47,781 nucleotides of DNA, taken from NCBI GenBank assembly GCA_019359435.1, contig JAHHHI010000006.1, positions 1 to 47,781 on the forward strand, in the 5' to 3' direction. Position numbers and translations under genes: made by a program. The notes under the pieces are model-generated. The model was not told the origin of the DNA. It saw only the letters and a program-made list of their open reading frames with translations, and ran no database searches. Of this stretch, positions 24,526-33,102 are shown piece after piece (position 1 is the stretch's first letter; every line of letters starts with the position of its first letter). The stretch comes from Kaiparowitsia implicata GSE-PSE-MK54-09C (GTDB lineage: Bacteria; Cyanobacteriota; Cyanobacteriia; Elainellales; Elainellaceae).

Positions 24526-25540
24526 TCACAGAAGGGAGTCGTTTTGCTCAGACCCAATCTCTCTGATTGCGGCATCTATCTCCCTTTCCAACTGCTTCGC
24601 TGTGGGTAGACATTCCTGTAATGATGGAGGCAGCTCTTCGCGCAGCTTGTAGGTAGCTACGCCAATGGGGTTCTGGACTATATCCAGGGCAAATTCAACA
24701 GTGGTTCGCTTCTTGGACTTGCACAAGATAATGCCGATTGTGGCTTCGTCCCGCTCGTCGCAAAGCCAGTGGTTAACGGCGCTGACATAGAATTCATCTT
24801 GCCCGCGTACTCTGGCTTAAACTCCGTCACCTTGAGGTCAATGACCACATAGCGGCGTAGCTTCAGGTGGTAGAACAGCAAGTCGATAAAGTATTCGTCG
24901 CCATCTACCTCAAGTCGATACTGACTGCCGACAAAGGCAAACTCTACCCCTAGCTCTACAAGAAAGTCCCGGATGCGTTCTACCAGCGCCCGCTCTAGGT
25001 CGCGCTCCTGTACTGCATCGGTAAGGGCTAGAAACGCGAAGTTGTAAAGGTCTTTTAGAAGCTCGCGGCTTAGATCTGACTGCTCAGGCGTGAGGGCGCG
25101 CTCAAAATTGATAATGAGTGGCTCCGCCCTGGCGGGCAAACAGACAGATTGCTATCTATCTGTAGGTCTAGAATGTTGCGGCTCCACCCAAATTCAACGG
25201 CTTTGCTGGCATACCATAGGCGCTGTTCAGAGCTGTTGAGCTTATTGAGCAACGACTGGTTATGCCCCCAGGGAATTTGTGCTACGACCTCTAGCACTAT
25301 TTGCTAGTTGGGGTAGGCTTCGGCCAAAGCCCTCATGTATTGTAGGTTTCGGGGGGAGAATCCCTTCATCTCTGGAAACTCGCGACGGAGGTCGTTGGAG
25401 ATGCGATCAATGACTTTGCTGCCCCAACTGGACTGCTGCTGCCGAGTCAAGATTTCACATCCGATCTGCCAGTACAGCAAGATTAGCTCCTGGTTTACCG
25501 CAAGGCTGCTTTGACCTGGGCCGTGCGGATTCGCTGCTTT
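24526..25540 (-). pseudogene. DUF1016 (YhcG-like) nuclease with several lesions
   Basis: Leftward pieces reconstruct a near-complete DUF1016 protein. The N-terminal part ends GFSPRNLQYMRALAEAYPN at an in-frame TAG (about 25301-25303). The middle VAQIPWGHNQSLLNKL leads to WYASKAVEFGWSRN, then a frame change occurs near 25140. The nuclease domain has YFIDLLFYHLKLRRYVVIDL and TEFKPEYAGKMN, then another shift near 24785 and the tail EELPPSLQECLPTAKQLE. At least one stop and three shifts make it non-functional. The N-terminal edge is also damaged near 25515. Confidence 0.85.
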
Positions 25541-25688
25541 AGTCTGATTAATCGAGCATGTGGCAGCGGGAACTCTAGCTTCGGGCGATGATCGCCCTCC
25601 CTGATAGCTTCTGTGTAGCAAGAGGAGAACTAAATCGCGACTATCCCCGTCCTCTGCAGGGCGGGGCAGGATAAACGCCCTAGAACGA

Positions 25689-26399
25689 ATGCAGGGCGAA
25701 GACCCTAAGCTCAAAGCTGTAAAGCACTACCTGGCTCAGGAAAACTGGATGCAGCACGGCTGCATTATCTTTAGCCAGTATTACGACACCGCCGCCTGGG
25801 TCGCTGAGAACCTGGCGGCCCTTTTCCCTGAGCAACTTGTTGGCCTTTATGCAGGAGCTGGCAAGAGCGCTCTGTTTCGAGGGCCAGAGGATCGCAACAG
25901 CGCCGAACGGCAAACCCTTAAAAAAATGGTCGAAGACCAGGCCATCAAAATCATGGTGGCCACCGACGCCGCTTGTGAAGGGTTGAACCTCCAACGCCTC
26001 GGCACGCTCATCAACGTGGATCTGCCCTGGAACCCGACCCGCCTAGAGCAGCGTATTGGCCGCATTAAACGCTTTGGCCAAACCCGTCCCAACGTAGACA
26101 TGCTCAACCTGGTCTACCAAGACACTGTGGATGAGAACATCTATGAGCGGCTTTCAGAGCGTATGAAAGATCGCTTCGACCTGTTTGGTTCGTTGCCTGA
26201 TACCATCGAGGACGAATGGATCGAGGCGATCGAAACACTCGACGAGAAACTTGATGAGTACATCAATGCTCAGAAGCGAGTGAACGGTTTTGATATTCGC
26301 TACAACACTAATCTCGATGCTGAAGAAGACGAATGGCGCAATTGCGCCAGGGTGTTGTCGCGGCGAAGCATTGATACTCTGATGCGAAATGGGTGGTGA
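25689..26399 (+). pseudogene. SNF2/DEAD-type helicase, C-terminal fragment
   Basis: 236 codons encode only a RecA-like domain 2: CIIFSQYYDTAAWVAENLA (motif IV region), MVATDAACEGLNLQRLGTLI (motif V) and NPTRLEQRIGRIKRFGQTRP (motif VI). The ATPase domain 1 with Walker motifs is absent and the start lies in unrelated sequence. The end WRNCARVLSRRSIDTLM resembles the continuing parent protein but then stops. Similar helicases occur in anti-phage loci; here it is a relic. Confidence 0.75.
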
Positions 26400-26538
26400 G
26401 GAATAAACTTTAATTGTCCAACAGCCTGTTGGATACTAAGCACCTCAGCCATATCCTTGCCTTTGGCGCGCAAAGCTAGGCGAACTGGCCACAGAATACT
26501 ATCTCCTAGAACTCATTGAAGCCAATTCGCCTTTGCCA
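26400..26538. other. Short intergenic gap
   Basis: It contains a small hairpin (TCCAACA, loop GCC, TGTTGGA at 26417-26433) and coding-like debris on the plus strand. No gene can be supported. Confidence 0.4.
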
Positions 26539-27861
26539 TTACCTCCAGGCAGAGGCTGGATTAGAGAGAGAAAGGAAGATAGTATTACAAAAACTTTGGC
26601 TAGAATAGGAATTTGACGAGCAAGAGTCGAGTTCTCTCAACTTATCGTCAACTTCGTTTAAATTACGCGTATAGAGACTAATGCGGTCAGAAATCTGGCG
26701 ATATGCATTGCTGGTAGGTGGCACCGTTTTTGTCTGATCAATTGCCTTCTGCCAAAGCGATTTAGACTGAGTTAGCTCAGCTGTTTGAAACCGATACCTG
26801 CCGTTGGTGTAGTCGTAGGCCTGGCGAGCCAGGTTATCACTAGCCAGCAGTATATCCATCGCTGTTCGCTCATTGGCCATCCCCTGATCCATCCAGGCCA
26901 ATTTCTCCTGATACTCGGCTAGAGCAGCTCTAGCTTGGTCTGCATAGATGCTGCTTTTAGCAATGGAGCCAATCATGGCGATCGCACTGCTCAAGTCATC
27001 TCTTGCCTTTTGCCATTCTTCCAGGGGGTAAGGAGGCGTATTTACGTATTGAATCGCCCTCTGGGCCATAGCCTGCCCATCTTGCCAATTAGAGACAGCA
27101 GATTCTTCTGCTTTAATTCGACTTTCTACGGCTTGTAAAGACTCCCGTACCTGGGTCAACTCCGCTTGGGCTGTGGCATAGCGAGAACCACGAGCATCTT
27201 CGATACTCCGCAAAATATCTCGCGCTTCCCTGAGCTTTTCAGACGCGGTTGCTAGCGCATCTAAGCCAACAGCATTGGGAGCATTGGCCTCAGCGATCAG
27301 GGTCTGGGCTGCTGCAATCACTTTACCGTCATTTGTACGAGTTGTGGCAATGTTAAAGCCAAATACTCCACCCGTAGTAAGCAGCGCCAGCAGCACAAAG
27401 GCAACTGACCCAGTAATAAAACGTTTATCAGTTACTATCTTATGACCACGAAGTAGTCCGGCCTGGCTTATCTTAATAGCCTGCTGCCGCAATTGATGCC
27501 AGTCAACTCCGTCAGATTTTGATCGAGCTGCTGGACTAACCGATTTAGATGGATTGGGGTCATCTTTCAGGAAAATCTCGTCAACCCAGCCTTCTCCAAG
27601 AGTATTGATCGTCTTTCCATAGACTTTGACACTGATTAAACAGTCAATCCCCAAATCACTAATTCCGCGCTTGATAACACCCATCAATGATTGCTGGTTA
27701 GGGAGTGCATTCCCTTCAGCAAAAATAGTCAAGTGATTCTGCGCCAGCTTAGCTCTAATTTTAATATTTTTAGACGATAGCGCTCGATTTAGGAGATCTG
27801 ACAGTGCCTTAGGATTACCCTGCCGTGCTTGGGAGATAATATCGAGTTGATGGGCAGACAT
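26539..27861 (-). CDS. Single-pass membrane protein with coiled-coil region
   Basis: 440 residues. The N-terminal domain (about 1-95: ARQGNPKALSDLLNRALS to KVYGKTINTLGEGWVDEI) is also present, diverged, in the next gene upstream. One membrane helix follows at about 151-172 (GSVAFVLLALLTTGGVFGF). The large C-terminal part (about 175-420) is helical and coiled-coil-like. Its topology suggests a cytosolic N-domain and a periplasmic rod. Function unknown. It follows its paralogous neighbour by 23 bp, probably in one operon. Confidence 0.7.
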   Translation of the reverse strand: MSAHQLDIISQARQGNPKALSDLLNRALSSKNIKIRAKLAQNHLTIFAEGNALPNQQSLMGVIKRGISDLGIDCLISVKVYGKTINTLGEGWVDEIFLKDDPNPSKSVSPAARSKSDGVDWHQLRQQAIKISQAGLLRGHKIVTDKRFITGSVAFVLLALLTTGGVFGFNIATTRTNDGKVIAAAQTLIAEANAPNAVGLDALATASEKLREARDILRSIEDARGSRYATAQAELTQVRESLQAVESRIKAEESAVSNWQDGQAMAQRAIQYVNTPPYPLEEWQKARDDLSSAIAMIGSIAKSSIYADQARAALAEYQEKLAWMDQGMANERTAMDILLASDNLARQAYDYTNGRYRFQTAELTQSKSLWQKAIDQTKTVPPTSNAYRQISDRISLYTRNLNEVDDKLRELDSCSSNSYSSQSFCNTIFLSLSNPASAWR

Positions 27862-27884
27862 AGGACAAAACTGTATTGAATAAA

Positions 27885-29174
27885 CTAATCGTTAGAAGAT
27901 CCCGATGCGCATTTTGGTTCACTGCCTTCTGAAATTGAGGGCAGTGATGGTGCTGACTTAGAAGGACGATTGCTCTGACACCAAATTGACTTAGTGTGCA
28001 TCTGGACTTTGTCATTGCCTATTACAAAAACTGCTCCAATAAAGCTTCTGAGGCCTCCTGTTTTAGCCGTTGCTGCCACCGCTGTCATATCATCATCTGA
28101 GATTGTTATTTGATATTTATAGTAGTCACTCTCGGAAGACAAACTGCTTCCGAGCTCGTCAAGAGTTCCTGCAAAACCATTGTTCTCCAACTGAAAGGCT
28201 TGCTGACCTCGATTGATTGTTCCAATATATGTTCTTGCTGTAGCCTCACGTGCTTTGTTGGCTTGCCCTGATGACGTAACCGAATAGTAAGGGATACTTA
28301 TTATGGCTATGACCACAGCTGCTAAAGGAGGAGCAGCGAGGGCTAAAAATGCCTGCCTATCAAGCTTTCGCTTACGAAGATAGGCGACTACCACTACTAA
28401 ACCAGTGCCTAAGAAGAGAAAGAACCATCCCCACGACAGGCCTGTCGCTGCCATTGCCATATCGGCTAAGCCTCTAAATGGGTTGCCTGCCAACTCTCTA
28501 TCCGTTGAAGCTTTTAGTTCTGATATGAGGGAGTGATAGTACCAAAACGTACCGCCGACCAGCAAAAAAGACCATACACTAGAGCCATAAAGCCAGGAGT
28601 AATGCTTCCTGGCCAATAAAAGTGTTGATAGTGCTGTCAGGACTATTAAAATGATGGCTTCCTCAGCCCCATTCCTAAGGTAATTTACCGTTCCTACGAT
28701 TGGTGCTGTTAAAACAGGAGAGAAAATTCCAAGAATGGTAATAACTATGCCGACAAAACCCATGATCTGAATTACGTCTAGGCTTATCTCTTCGCTGTTA
28801 ACCCCAGAAAGCCGAATAGTAAAGCCAGGTTCAGAATTTATCTGAGCATGCTGTTGAACTGATGAATTAACGAGTGCAAAAGGACGCGTTTTCAGTTCAT
28901 AGTCATGACACCAAGTCGCAAAAGGCTCTCCTACCTTACGACCATAGACATGCACATCATAGGCTGGCTCAATGTTGAGCCTCTGAACTCCTTTGAAGAT
29001 AAAGTCGGCAGCAGTTTCAGGTGGAACCTGCCTGGCATCGAGCATGACATGGAGATCACCATGATCAAAATCCACTGATGCTGTGATGCCTTTTTTCTGA
29101 AGCGAACGATTGATAATCGCTGCGATCGCTTCTTTATTCCCGTGTTGTGCCGCTTCTAGCGCAGGGGATGTCAT
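27885..29174 (-). CDS. Polytopic membrane protein with a type IV pilin-like (GH) tail
   Basis: 429 residues. The N-terminal domain (about 1-95: AAQHGNKEAIAAIINRSLQK to VHVYGRKVGEPFATWCHDYE) is shared with the downstream gene. About six membrane helices occupy 125-305. The last third has the pilin-GH pattern, a hydrophobic helix then GQANKAREATARTYIGTINR and GQQAFQLENNGFAGTLDELG. Pilin-GH domains usually sit behind a prepilin leader; here one is attached to a membrane domain and a cytosolic sensor-like domain. Function unknown, possibly surface or envelope related. Confidence 0.7.
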   Translation of the reverse strand: MTSPALEAAQHGNKEAIAAIINRSLQKKGITASVDFDHGDLHVMLDARQVPPETAADFIFKGVQRLNIEPAYDVHVYGRKVGEPFATWCHDYELKTRPFALVNSSVQQHAQINSEPGFTIRLSGVNSEEISLDVIQIMGFVGIVITILGIFSPVLTAPIVGTVNYLRNGAEEAIILIVLTALSTLLLARKHYSWLYGSSVWSFLLVGGTFWYYHSLISELKASTDRELAGNPFRGLADMAMAATGLSWGWFFLFLGTGLVVVVAYLRKRKLDRQAFLALAAPPLAAVVIAIISIPYYSVTSSGQANKAREATARTYIGTINRGQQAFQLENNGFAGTLDELGSSLSSESDYYKYQITISDDDMTAVAATAKTGGLRSFIGAVFVIGNDKVQMHTKSIWCQSNRPSKSAPSLPSISEGSEPKCASGSSND

Positions 29175-29271
29175 TTTCCTATGAATCCTGTGAGGTGCAT
29201 ATGCTGAGCCTAGAATTTGAAAGCTTGAGGGCAGCTTTTAGATTTCTAGACTAGGCATCATTTCTTCTAGA

Positions 29272-29326
29272 GTTCCCATAATGCCACTGTCAATAACTTT
29301 GTTATTGACAGTGGCATTATGGGAAC
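29272..29326. repeat. 55-bp palindrome with 26-bp perfect arms
   Basis: Left arm 29272-29297 (begins GTTCCCATAATGCC) pairs without mismatch with right arm 29301-29326 around TTT. It is far longer than a normal terminator and has no T run. It lies 140 bp downstream of an integrase pseudogene. It could be a recombination site, abutted transposon ends or a mobile hairpin. The odd centre argues against a telomere-resolution site. Confidence 0.85.
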
Positions 29327-29466
29327 CACAGGGACAAAGGCACACGAACAGGATGCAGTTCACGTAAATTTGATTGCTAAGAAATACTCTTGTTCCGCTG
29401 TTTTATGTAGGGCTGATATTTAAGCTTGGGAAGAATTTAGGCTGGCGTGGTCTCACTTTTAGCCAC

Positions 29467-29864
29467 TTACAACTGTGCGATCGCATTCACCTTCTCCTTC
29501 TCTGACACATCCAGATACCGCTAGAGCGCTGCCATCGACTACCCCCGCCCAGGTCTTGAATCGCCTTTAGCCGCACCCCCGCCTTATCGATCTGAGTCGC
29601 CCAAGGGCGCCGGTTGCTGTGGGTGCTGTAGCTTCGTAATCCTAGGCGATCGCACGCCTTCCGCAGCGCCAAATCACAGGCCTACCGCGTAATCGACTGT
29701 TCTCCACTGCGACCCGGAAACAGATACCCCCGACTAGGTAAACCCGCTGCCGCCAGTATCACCCTCAGCTTGGGATGAATCGGCACCGCCCGCGTCCGCT
29801 TCGTCTTCGTGGTAGCCTTGCGCAGCACCAGCGTATTCTCTATCACATTCTCCGTCTGCAGCAA
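29467..29864 (-). pseudogene. Tyrosine recombinase/integrase, C-terminal remnant
   Basis: Leftward frame: KRTRAVPIHPKLRVILAAAG, YLFPGRSGEQSITR, then TAG where Gln is expected, then CDLALRKACDRLGLRSYSTH with the box HSNRR (the HxxR motif). In the continuing frame further TAG codons interrupt before RYLDVSEKEKVNAIAQL, which includes the nucleophilic Tyr. At least three nonsense mutations and one frameshift are present, and the N-terminal half is missing. Dead integrase. Confidence 0.85.
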
Positions 29865-29963
29865 AAACTTGTTTGACTTCTAACCTTTGTTAGCTTCACT
29901 GATAGCAAGTCCGAATTTCCAAACCTACTAATTGAGCGTTTTGAATCGTTATGCTAACGATTA
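29858..29963. repeat. 106-bp dispersed repeat, copy 1
   Basis: This segment matches 33963-34068 with about ten differences. It begins GCAGCAAAAACTTGTTTGAC and ends with the reverse complement of codons for SITIQNAQL. It carries the 3' end of a gene whose complete version is at 34001. Copy 1 is cut off by an IS605 remnant. Confidence 0.85.
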
Positions 29964-30029
29964 CAGTCCAGCAAGCAAAACCTATGTCTTTCAAGCGTGG
30001 GATGTAGCGCCGTACGGCTTTAGCCGCCA

Positions 30030-30119
30030 TCAGCCTTGGGCCTCGATATAGCGCTGAATCGTTTCTGAAGAGACGTTTCCCGCAGACCCACAGAAGTAGG
30101 AGCGTGTCCACAAAACCTT
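30030..30119 (-). pseudogene. IS200-type TnpA, C-terminal fragment
   Basis: Thirty codons read VLWTRSYFCGSAGNVSSETI then QRYIEAQG and stop. This is the conserved end of IS200/IS605 TnpA, including the YIEAQ tail after the catalytic tyrosine region. The HUH part is gone. Confidence 0.75.
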
Positions 30120-30120
30120 G

Positions 30121-30234
30121 AGTACTCGAACTCATCGGTGCAAGTGCGGCACCGTCATCGACCGTGATGAAAATGCCGCACTCAATATCCTGAAGCTAGG
30201 CGTTGAACAGTACCGGAGGGCATCCGGAAACTAA
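30121..30234 (+). pseudogene. TnpB, C-terminal fragment
   Basis: The frame HRCKCGTVIDRDENAALNIL then KLGVEQYRRASGN preserves the last zinc-finger CxC and the RuvC-III Asp (DRDENAA). It directly abuts the TnpA fragment. Unlike the complete TnpB at 43611, the catalytic Asp is retained here. Confidence 0.8.
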
Positions 30235-30334
30235 ACGCTTGGGGAGACTGGGCCTCTATTCATCCTGGCTTCGGCCTGATTGGGTAAGCTCGGTCGCTGA
30301 ACCATGAATCCCACTGGCTTCAGCCGTGGGAGTG

Positions 30335-30526
30335 TCAAGCTCTTATTGAGTTCGATGGGAATGTAGGCCCGACCTGAATGTAATTAGGGTCGGAGCGCTT
30401 GCCGGTGGCTTTGCGCTGCCGTTTCTGGGGTTCCGCCTCCAGCGCGGGGGCTGCTTTTCCATTGTTGCTTAACTGAATCTCTAGCGAGATAATTGCCCTA
30501 AGCTGCACCCTGTTCTTTCTTGGCAA
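30335..30526 (-). pseudogene. Truncated small plasmid protein (ribbon-helix-helix type?)
   Basis: The 63-codon frame ends in the right end of the IS605 remnant. Its part KRQRKATGKRSDPNYIQVG looks like the linker before the ribbon-helix-helix of small cyanobacterial plasmid proteins (GKRSxPxYxQV), after which the DNA-binding part is missing. It is probably a partition or copy-control gene cut by the insertion. Confidence 0.45.
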
Positions 30527-30590
30527 GTGCCATGGGTTAAGGTGACTGATGCGGCGGCCCTAGGGTAAATAGCGGTAGATTTTGAGGGGA

Positions 30591-30863
30591 TTATTCCAAA
30601 TCCTCTGGCCCCCAGAAGGTGAGCCATTCCTCATCTGACGGCCCCCAGAATCGCATCCAGTCAGGCTCTGGGGTTGGGGCCTGCGGCAAGCTATCGCTAG
30701 GGTGCTGGTCAACGGGCGTGAGAGCCTCAAAGTCGGGGCATCGCCGCTGGTCTGGCCCGGCTGGATGCACCGCACAGACCAGGTAGGGACTGCGCGCGTT
30801 GAAACGACAGCTCCGGCATTGCCGCGTAGGGGAGAGGTTTATAGAAACGTTGACCATTGCCAA
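30591..30863 (-). CDS. Cysteine-containing small cyanobacterial protein
   Basis: 90 residues. A four-cysteine pattern CRSCRFNARSPYLVCAVHP then C in RRCPDF suggests a small zinc-binding fold, similar to DUF6464-type proteins. The C-terminal half has two alike units, WMRFWGPSDEEW and WLTFWGPEDLE. No function is known. The start MAMVNV could also be the second Met. Confidence 0.65.
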   Translation of the reverse strand: MAMVNVSINLSPTRQCRSCRFNARSPYLVCAVHPAGPDQRRCPDFEALTPVDQHPSDSLPQAPTPEPDWMRFWGPSDEEWLTFWGPEDLE

Positions 30864-30902
30864 GGAAAATCTGCTGTCTGTGCGAGTCGATGGGCTGATC
30901 TT

Positions 30903-30933
30903 AGCCCTTACCGCTAGCCTAACGGTAAGGGCT
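30903..30933. repeat. 11-bp hairpin upstream of the 30863 gene
   Basis: AGCCCTTACCG and CGGTAAGGGCT form a perfect stem with a 9-base loop, 39 bp upstream of the small Cys gene. It may be a terminator or an operator; no T run follows. Confidence 0.5.
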
Positions 30934-31031
30934 GCTAAGTGCTTAGGCGATTAATTGATTAACCAGATCAGGTATTCTTTTAGCCTCGGGTATTCTTTCT
31001 GCTTGACTGATTAAGTAGGTAAGCTAATAAC

Positions 31032-31058
31032 AAAAATCCCCGCTGGTAATAGCGGGGA
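31032..31058 (-). terminator. Rho-independent terminator of the DUF4278 gene
   Basis: On the minus strand TCCCCGCT, a 6-base loop and AGCGGGGA are followed by five T residues. It lies 30 bp after the DUF4278 stop and is a textbook intrinsic terminator. Confidence 0.85.
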
Positions 31059-31087
31059 GACAAGATCTCTGAGAAAAGGCTAGTGGG

Positions 31088-31264
31088 CTAGCGAGTGTAG
31101 CGAACGCCGCGATAGGTCAAGTCTGCGGGCTGCTGTCGCTGAGTAACGGTGAATTGCTTGCGAGCGTAGGAGAGGCCCAGGAAGGTAGCGGTTTCGCCGG
31201 TGGCGATCGCATCGACAGAAGTATCAAGGGTTTCGTAAGACTGGCCGCGATAGGTGAGTTGCAT
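31088..31264 (-). CDS. DUF4278 domain protein
   Basis: From ATG 31264 the protein has 58 residues and starts MQLTYRGQSYE, the standard DUF4278 opening, and ends with the family repeat LTYRGVRYTR. A good ribosome-binding site (AGGAG, about ten bases upstream) supports this start over the longer frame to 31345. Such proteins are found almost only in cyanobacteria; their function is unknown. It has its own terminator. Confidence 0.85.
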   Translation of the reverse strand: MQLTYRGQSYETLDTSVDAIATGETATFLGLSYARKQFTVTQRQQPADLTYRGVRYTR

Positions 31265-31342
31265 GGTTGGGGCTCCTGCGTAAGAGGGGGTTGCATTCAC
31301 AAATTCATGGTCGCATGAATCTTTAATTGTCAAGGTGATAGA

Positions 31343-31446
31343 CACGACTTGGAAGGTTAATCAGCAGAATGGAAATTTCAGTGACCAGTTCAGTGGCTCA
31401 AACCCCCATTCTTTCGTTCTGAAAATAGCTAACTTTCCAAGTCGTG
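31343..31446. repeat. MITE-like pair of inverted repeats
   Basis: CACGACTTGGAAGGTTA (31343-31359) and TAACTTTCCAAGTCGTG (31430-31446) are inverted copies with one mismatch, 70 bp apart. The space between holds no gene. No target duplication is evident. It could be a miniature element or a two-site operator upstream of hsdM and the DUF4278 gene. Confidence 0.5.
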
Positions 31447-31626
31447 TGACAGAGGTGTTGGCTGCGCAGTAGTAATTTTAGGTAGGCGGGGTGAGCGAGC
31501 CTGCCCGCTGGACTGACCCAGATCACAGGTGGGCGGAGACAGGCCTCAGGGTGTCCGTTGGGGAACTCTACATGCGGCCAACTCCGCTATCCTGACTAGT
31601 ACTTACCCCGAGAGAGCACGCCCCGC

Positions 31627-32802
31627 ATGATCACTGGTGAACTGAAATCCAAAGTCGATAAGCTCTGGACCACCTTTTGGAACAACGGCATCAGCAACCC
31701 CCTCTCGGTGATTGAGCAGATTTCATACCTGCTGTTCATCAAGCGCCTGGACGACCTAGAGCTGGTGAAGGAGAAGAAGGCCCAGCGGCTCAATCGCCCC
31801 GTGGCAGATCCCACTCCTCGGCACATCATCACCATGATGGTGCAGCTGCTGGCCCCTGGGCCTCGGGAAATCATCTGCGACCCAGCCTGTGGCACGGGGG
31901 GCTTTTTGGTGGCGGCGGCAGAATACTTGCAGGACCTGACCGACAGCGACGGCAAGGGGGTGCTCAATGCCCCCGGCAACCGCGAGCATTTCAACAGCGA
32001 GATGTTCCACGGCTTTGATTTTGACGCCACCATGCTGCGGATTGGCAGCATGAACCTGCTGCTGCACGGCATTGAAGACCCCAAGATTGAGGCGCGGGAC
32101 TCGCTCTCGGAAGACCATGCCGGGGTGGAGGAAGCCTTCACGATGATTTTGGCGAATCCGCCCTTTAAGGGGTCGGTGGAGAAGTCGACCATTGCCAAAG
32201 ACCTAAGCAAAATCATCTCTACGACCAAGACGGAGCTGCTGTTTGTGGCGCTGTTTTTGCGGCTGCTGAAGAAGGGCGGACGCGGGGCGGTGATTGTGCC
32301 GGATGGGGTGCTGTTTGGCTCGTCGAAGGCACACAAGGAGATGCGCCAGATTTTGGTGGAGAACCACAAGCTGGATGGGGTGATCTCGATGCCGTCGGGG
32401 GTGTTTAAGCCCTATGCAGGGGGCTCGACGGCGATTTTGATCTTTACGAAGGTGGGGGTGCCCCAGGCGGGGGCGGATGTGGTTTGGTTCTATGACATGG
32501 TGGCGGATGGCCTGTCGCTGGATGACAAGCGACAGCCGGTGGAGTCCAACGACATCCCAGATCTGCTGCGCTGCTGGCAGAGGCGGGATGCGGCGCAGGA
32601 TACGGACCGCACGGCAAAGGCGTTTTTTGTGCCCCGTGAGGAGATTGCGGCGAATGGCTATGATCTATCGATTAACCGCTATAAGGAAACGGAGTATGCG
32701 GAGGTGCAGTACGACCCGCCGAAGGCGATTTTGCAGCGGTTTCGGGAGTTGGAGGATGACATTCGCCAGGATTTGGATTCGTTGGAGGAGATGCTGGGAT
32801 GA
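31627..32802 (+). CDS. hsdM: Type I restriction-modification methyltransferase subunit, internally deleted
   Basis: 391 residues. Motif I DPACGTGGFLVAA and motif IV LANPPFKGS of N6-adenine methylases are intact. However, the N-terminal IEQISYLLFIKRLDDLELVK region jumps at RLNRPVADP straight to TPRHIITMMV. Family members have roughly a hundred residues between these points (the helical domain that contacts HsdS and HsdR). The junction is in frame, so this is an internal deletion of about 300 bp. With only a stub of hsdS downstream and no hsdR in the window, the modification system is probably inactive. Confidence 0.88.
   Translation: MITGELKSKVDKLWTTFWNNGISNPLSVIEQISYLLFIKRLDDLELVKEKKAQRLNRPVADPTPRHIITMMVQLLAPGPREIICDPACGTGGFLVAAAEYLQDLTDSDGKGVLNAPGNREHFNSEMFHGFDFDATMLRIGSMNLLLHGIEDPKIEARDSLSEDHAGVEEAFTMILANPPFKGSVEKSTIAKDLSKIISTTKTELLFVALFLRLLKKGGRGAVIVPDGVLFGSSKAHKEMRQILVENHKLDGVISMPSGVFKPYAGGSTAILIFTKVGVPQAGADVVWFYDMVADGLSLDDKRQPVESNDIPDLLRCWQRRDAAQDTDRTAKAFFVPREEIAANGYDLSINRYKETEYAEVQYDPPKAILQRFRELEDDIRQDLDSLEEMLG
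32772..32802 (+). repeat. 31-bp imperfect direct repeat, copy at hsdM end
   Basis: The last 31 bases of hsdM (TTTGGAT at 32772 to TGGGATGA at 32802) reappear at 33605-33635 with four mismatches, directly before the hsdS stub. The pair brackets the brnT-brnA-hicB block. This fits insertion of that block at the hsdM-hsdS junction. Confidence 0.8.
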
Positions 32803-32827
32803 TTAAGCGGTTTGGGTGTGAGCTTCG

Positions 32828-33100
32828 ATGAAACCGTTTCGGTGGAATGAGGAGAAGAATCGTCAGTTGCAGTCTGAGCGAGGCGTTAGTTTTGAACAGG
32901 TGCTACAGGCGATCGCATCTGACCAACTCCTGGATGTGATTGAGCATCCCAATCAAGAACGATATCCATCCCAGCGAATTTTTATTATTGACATGAATCA
33001 ATACGTATATCTGGTGCCTTTTGTTGAGAATGACCAGGAAATTTTTCTCAAAACCATCATCCCTAGCCGCAAGCTCAAGAAACAGTATTTAGGAGAGTAG
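32828..33100 (+). CDS. brnT: BrnT family toxin
   Basis: 90 residues. It starts MKPFRWNEEKNRQLQSERGV and has SFEQVLQAI, HPNQERYPSQRIFIID and the end IFLKTIIPSRKLKKQYLGE, which is the BrnT/COG2929 pattern of a ribonuclease-type toxin with RelE-like fold. It precedes its antitoxin by two bases. It sits in the middle of a type I restriction locus. Confidence 0.85.
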   Translation: MKPFRWNEEKNRQLQSERGVSFEQVLQAIASDQLLDVIEHPNQERYPSQRIFIIDMNQYVYLVPFVENDQEIFLKTIIPSRKLKKQYLGE

Positions 33101-33102
33101 CC

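Larger units (their letters stand above)
29964..30345. mobile_element. IS200/IS605 element, internally deleted remnant
   Basis: About 380 bp keep both ends but almost no middle. A left-end-like hairpin (ACGGCTTTAGCCG around 30013) and a right-end hairpin (CCCACTGGCT to AGCCGTGGG, 30310-30330) frame a TnpA C-terminal piece on the minus strand and a TnpB C-terminal piece on the plus strand. The arrangement matches divergent tnpA/tnpB elements such as the complete one at 43085. It truncated genes on both sides. Confidence 0.65.

Noticed and set aside
29272-29326. Palindrome as telomere-resolution site
   Set aside because: The centre is an odd TTT, not self-complementary, while known resolvase sites are symmetric across the cut region; kept only as an unexplained palindrome.
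29896-30135. 79-codon leftward frame
   Set aside because: A chance join of a gene end (SITIQNAQL), IS605 left end and an out-of-frame TnpA piece.
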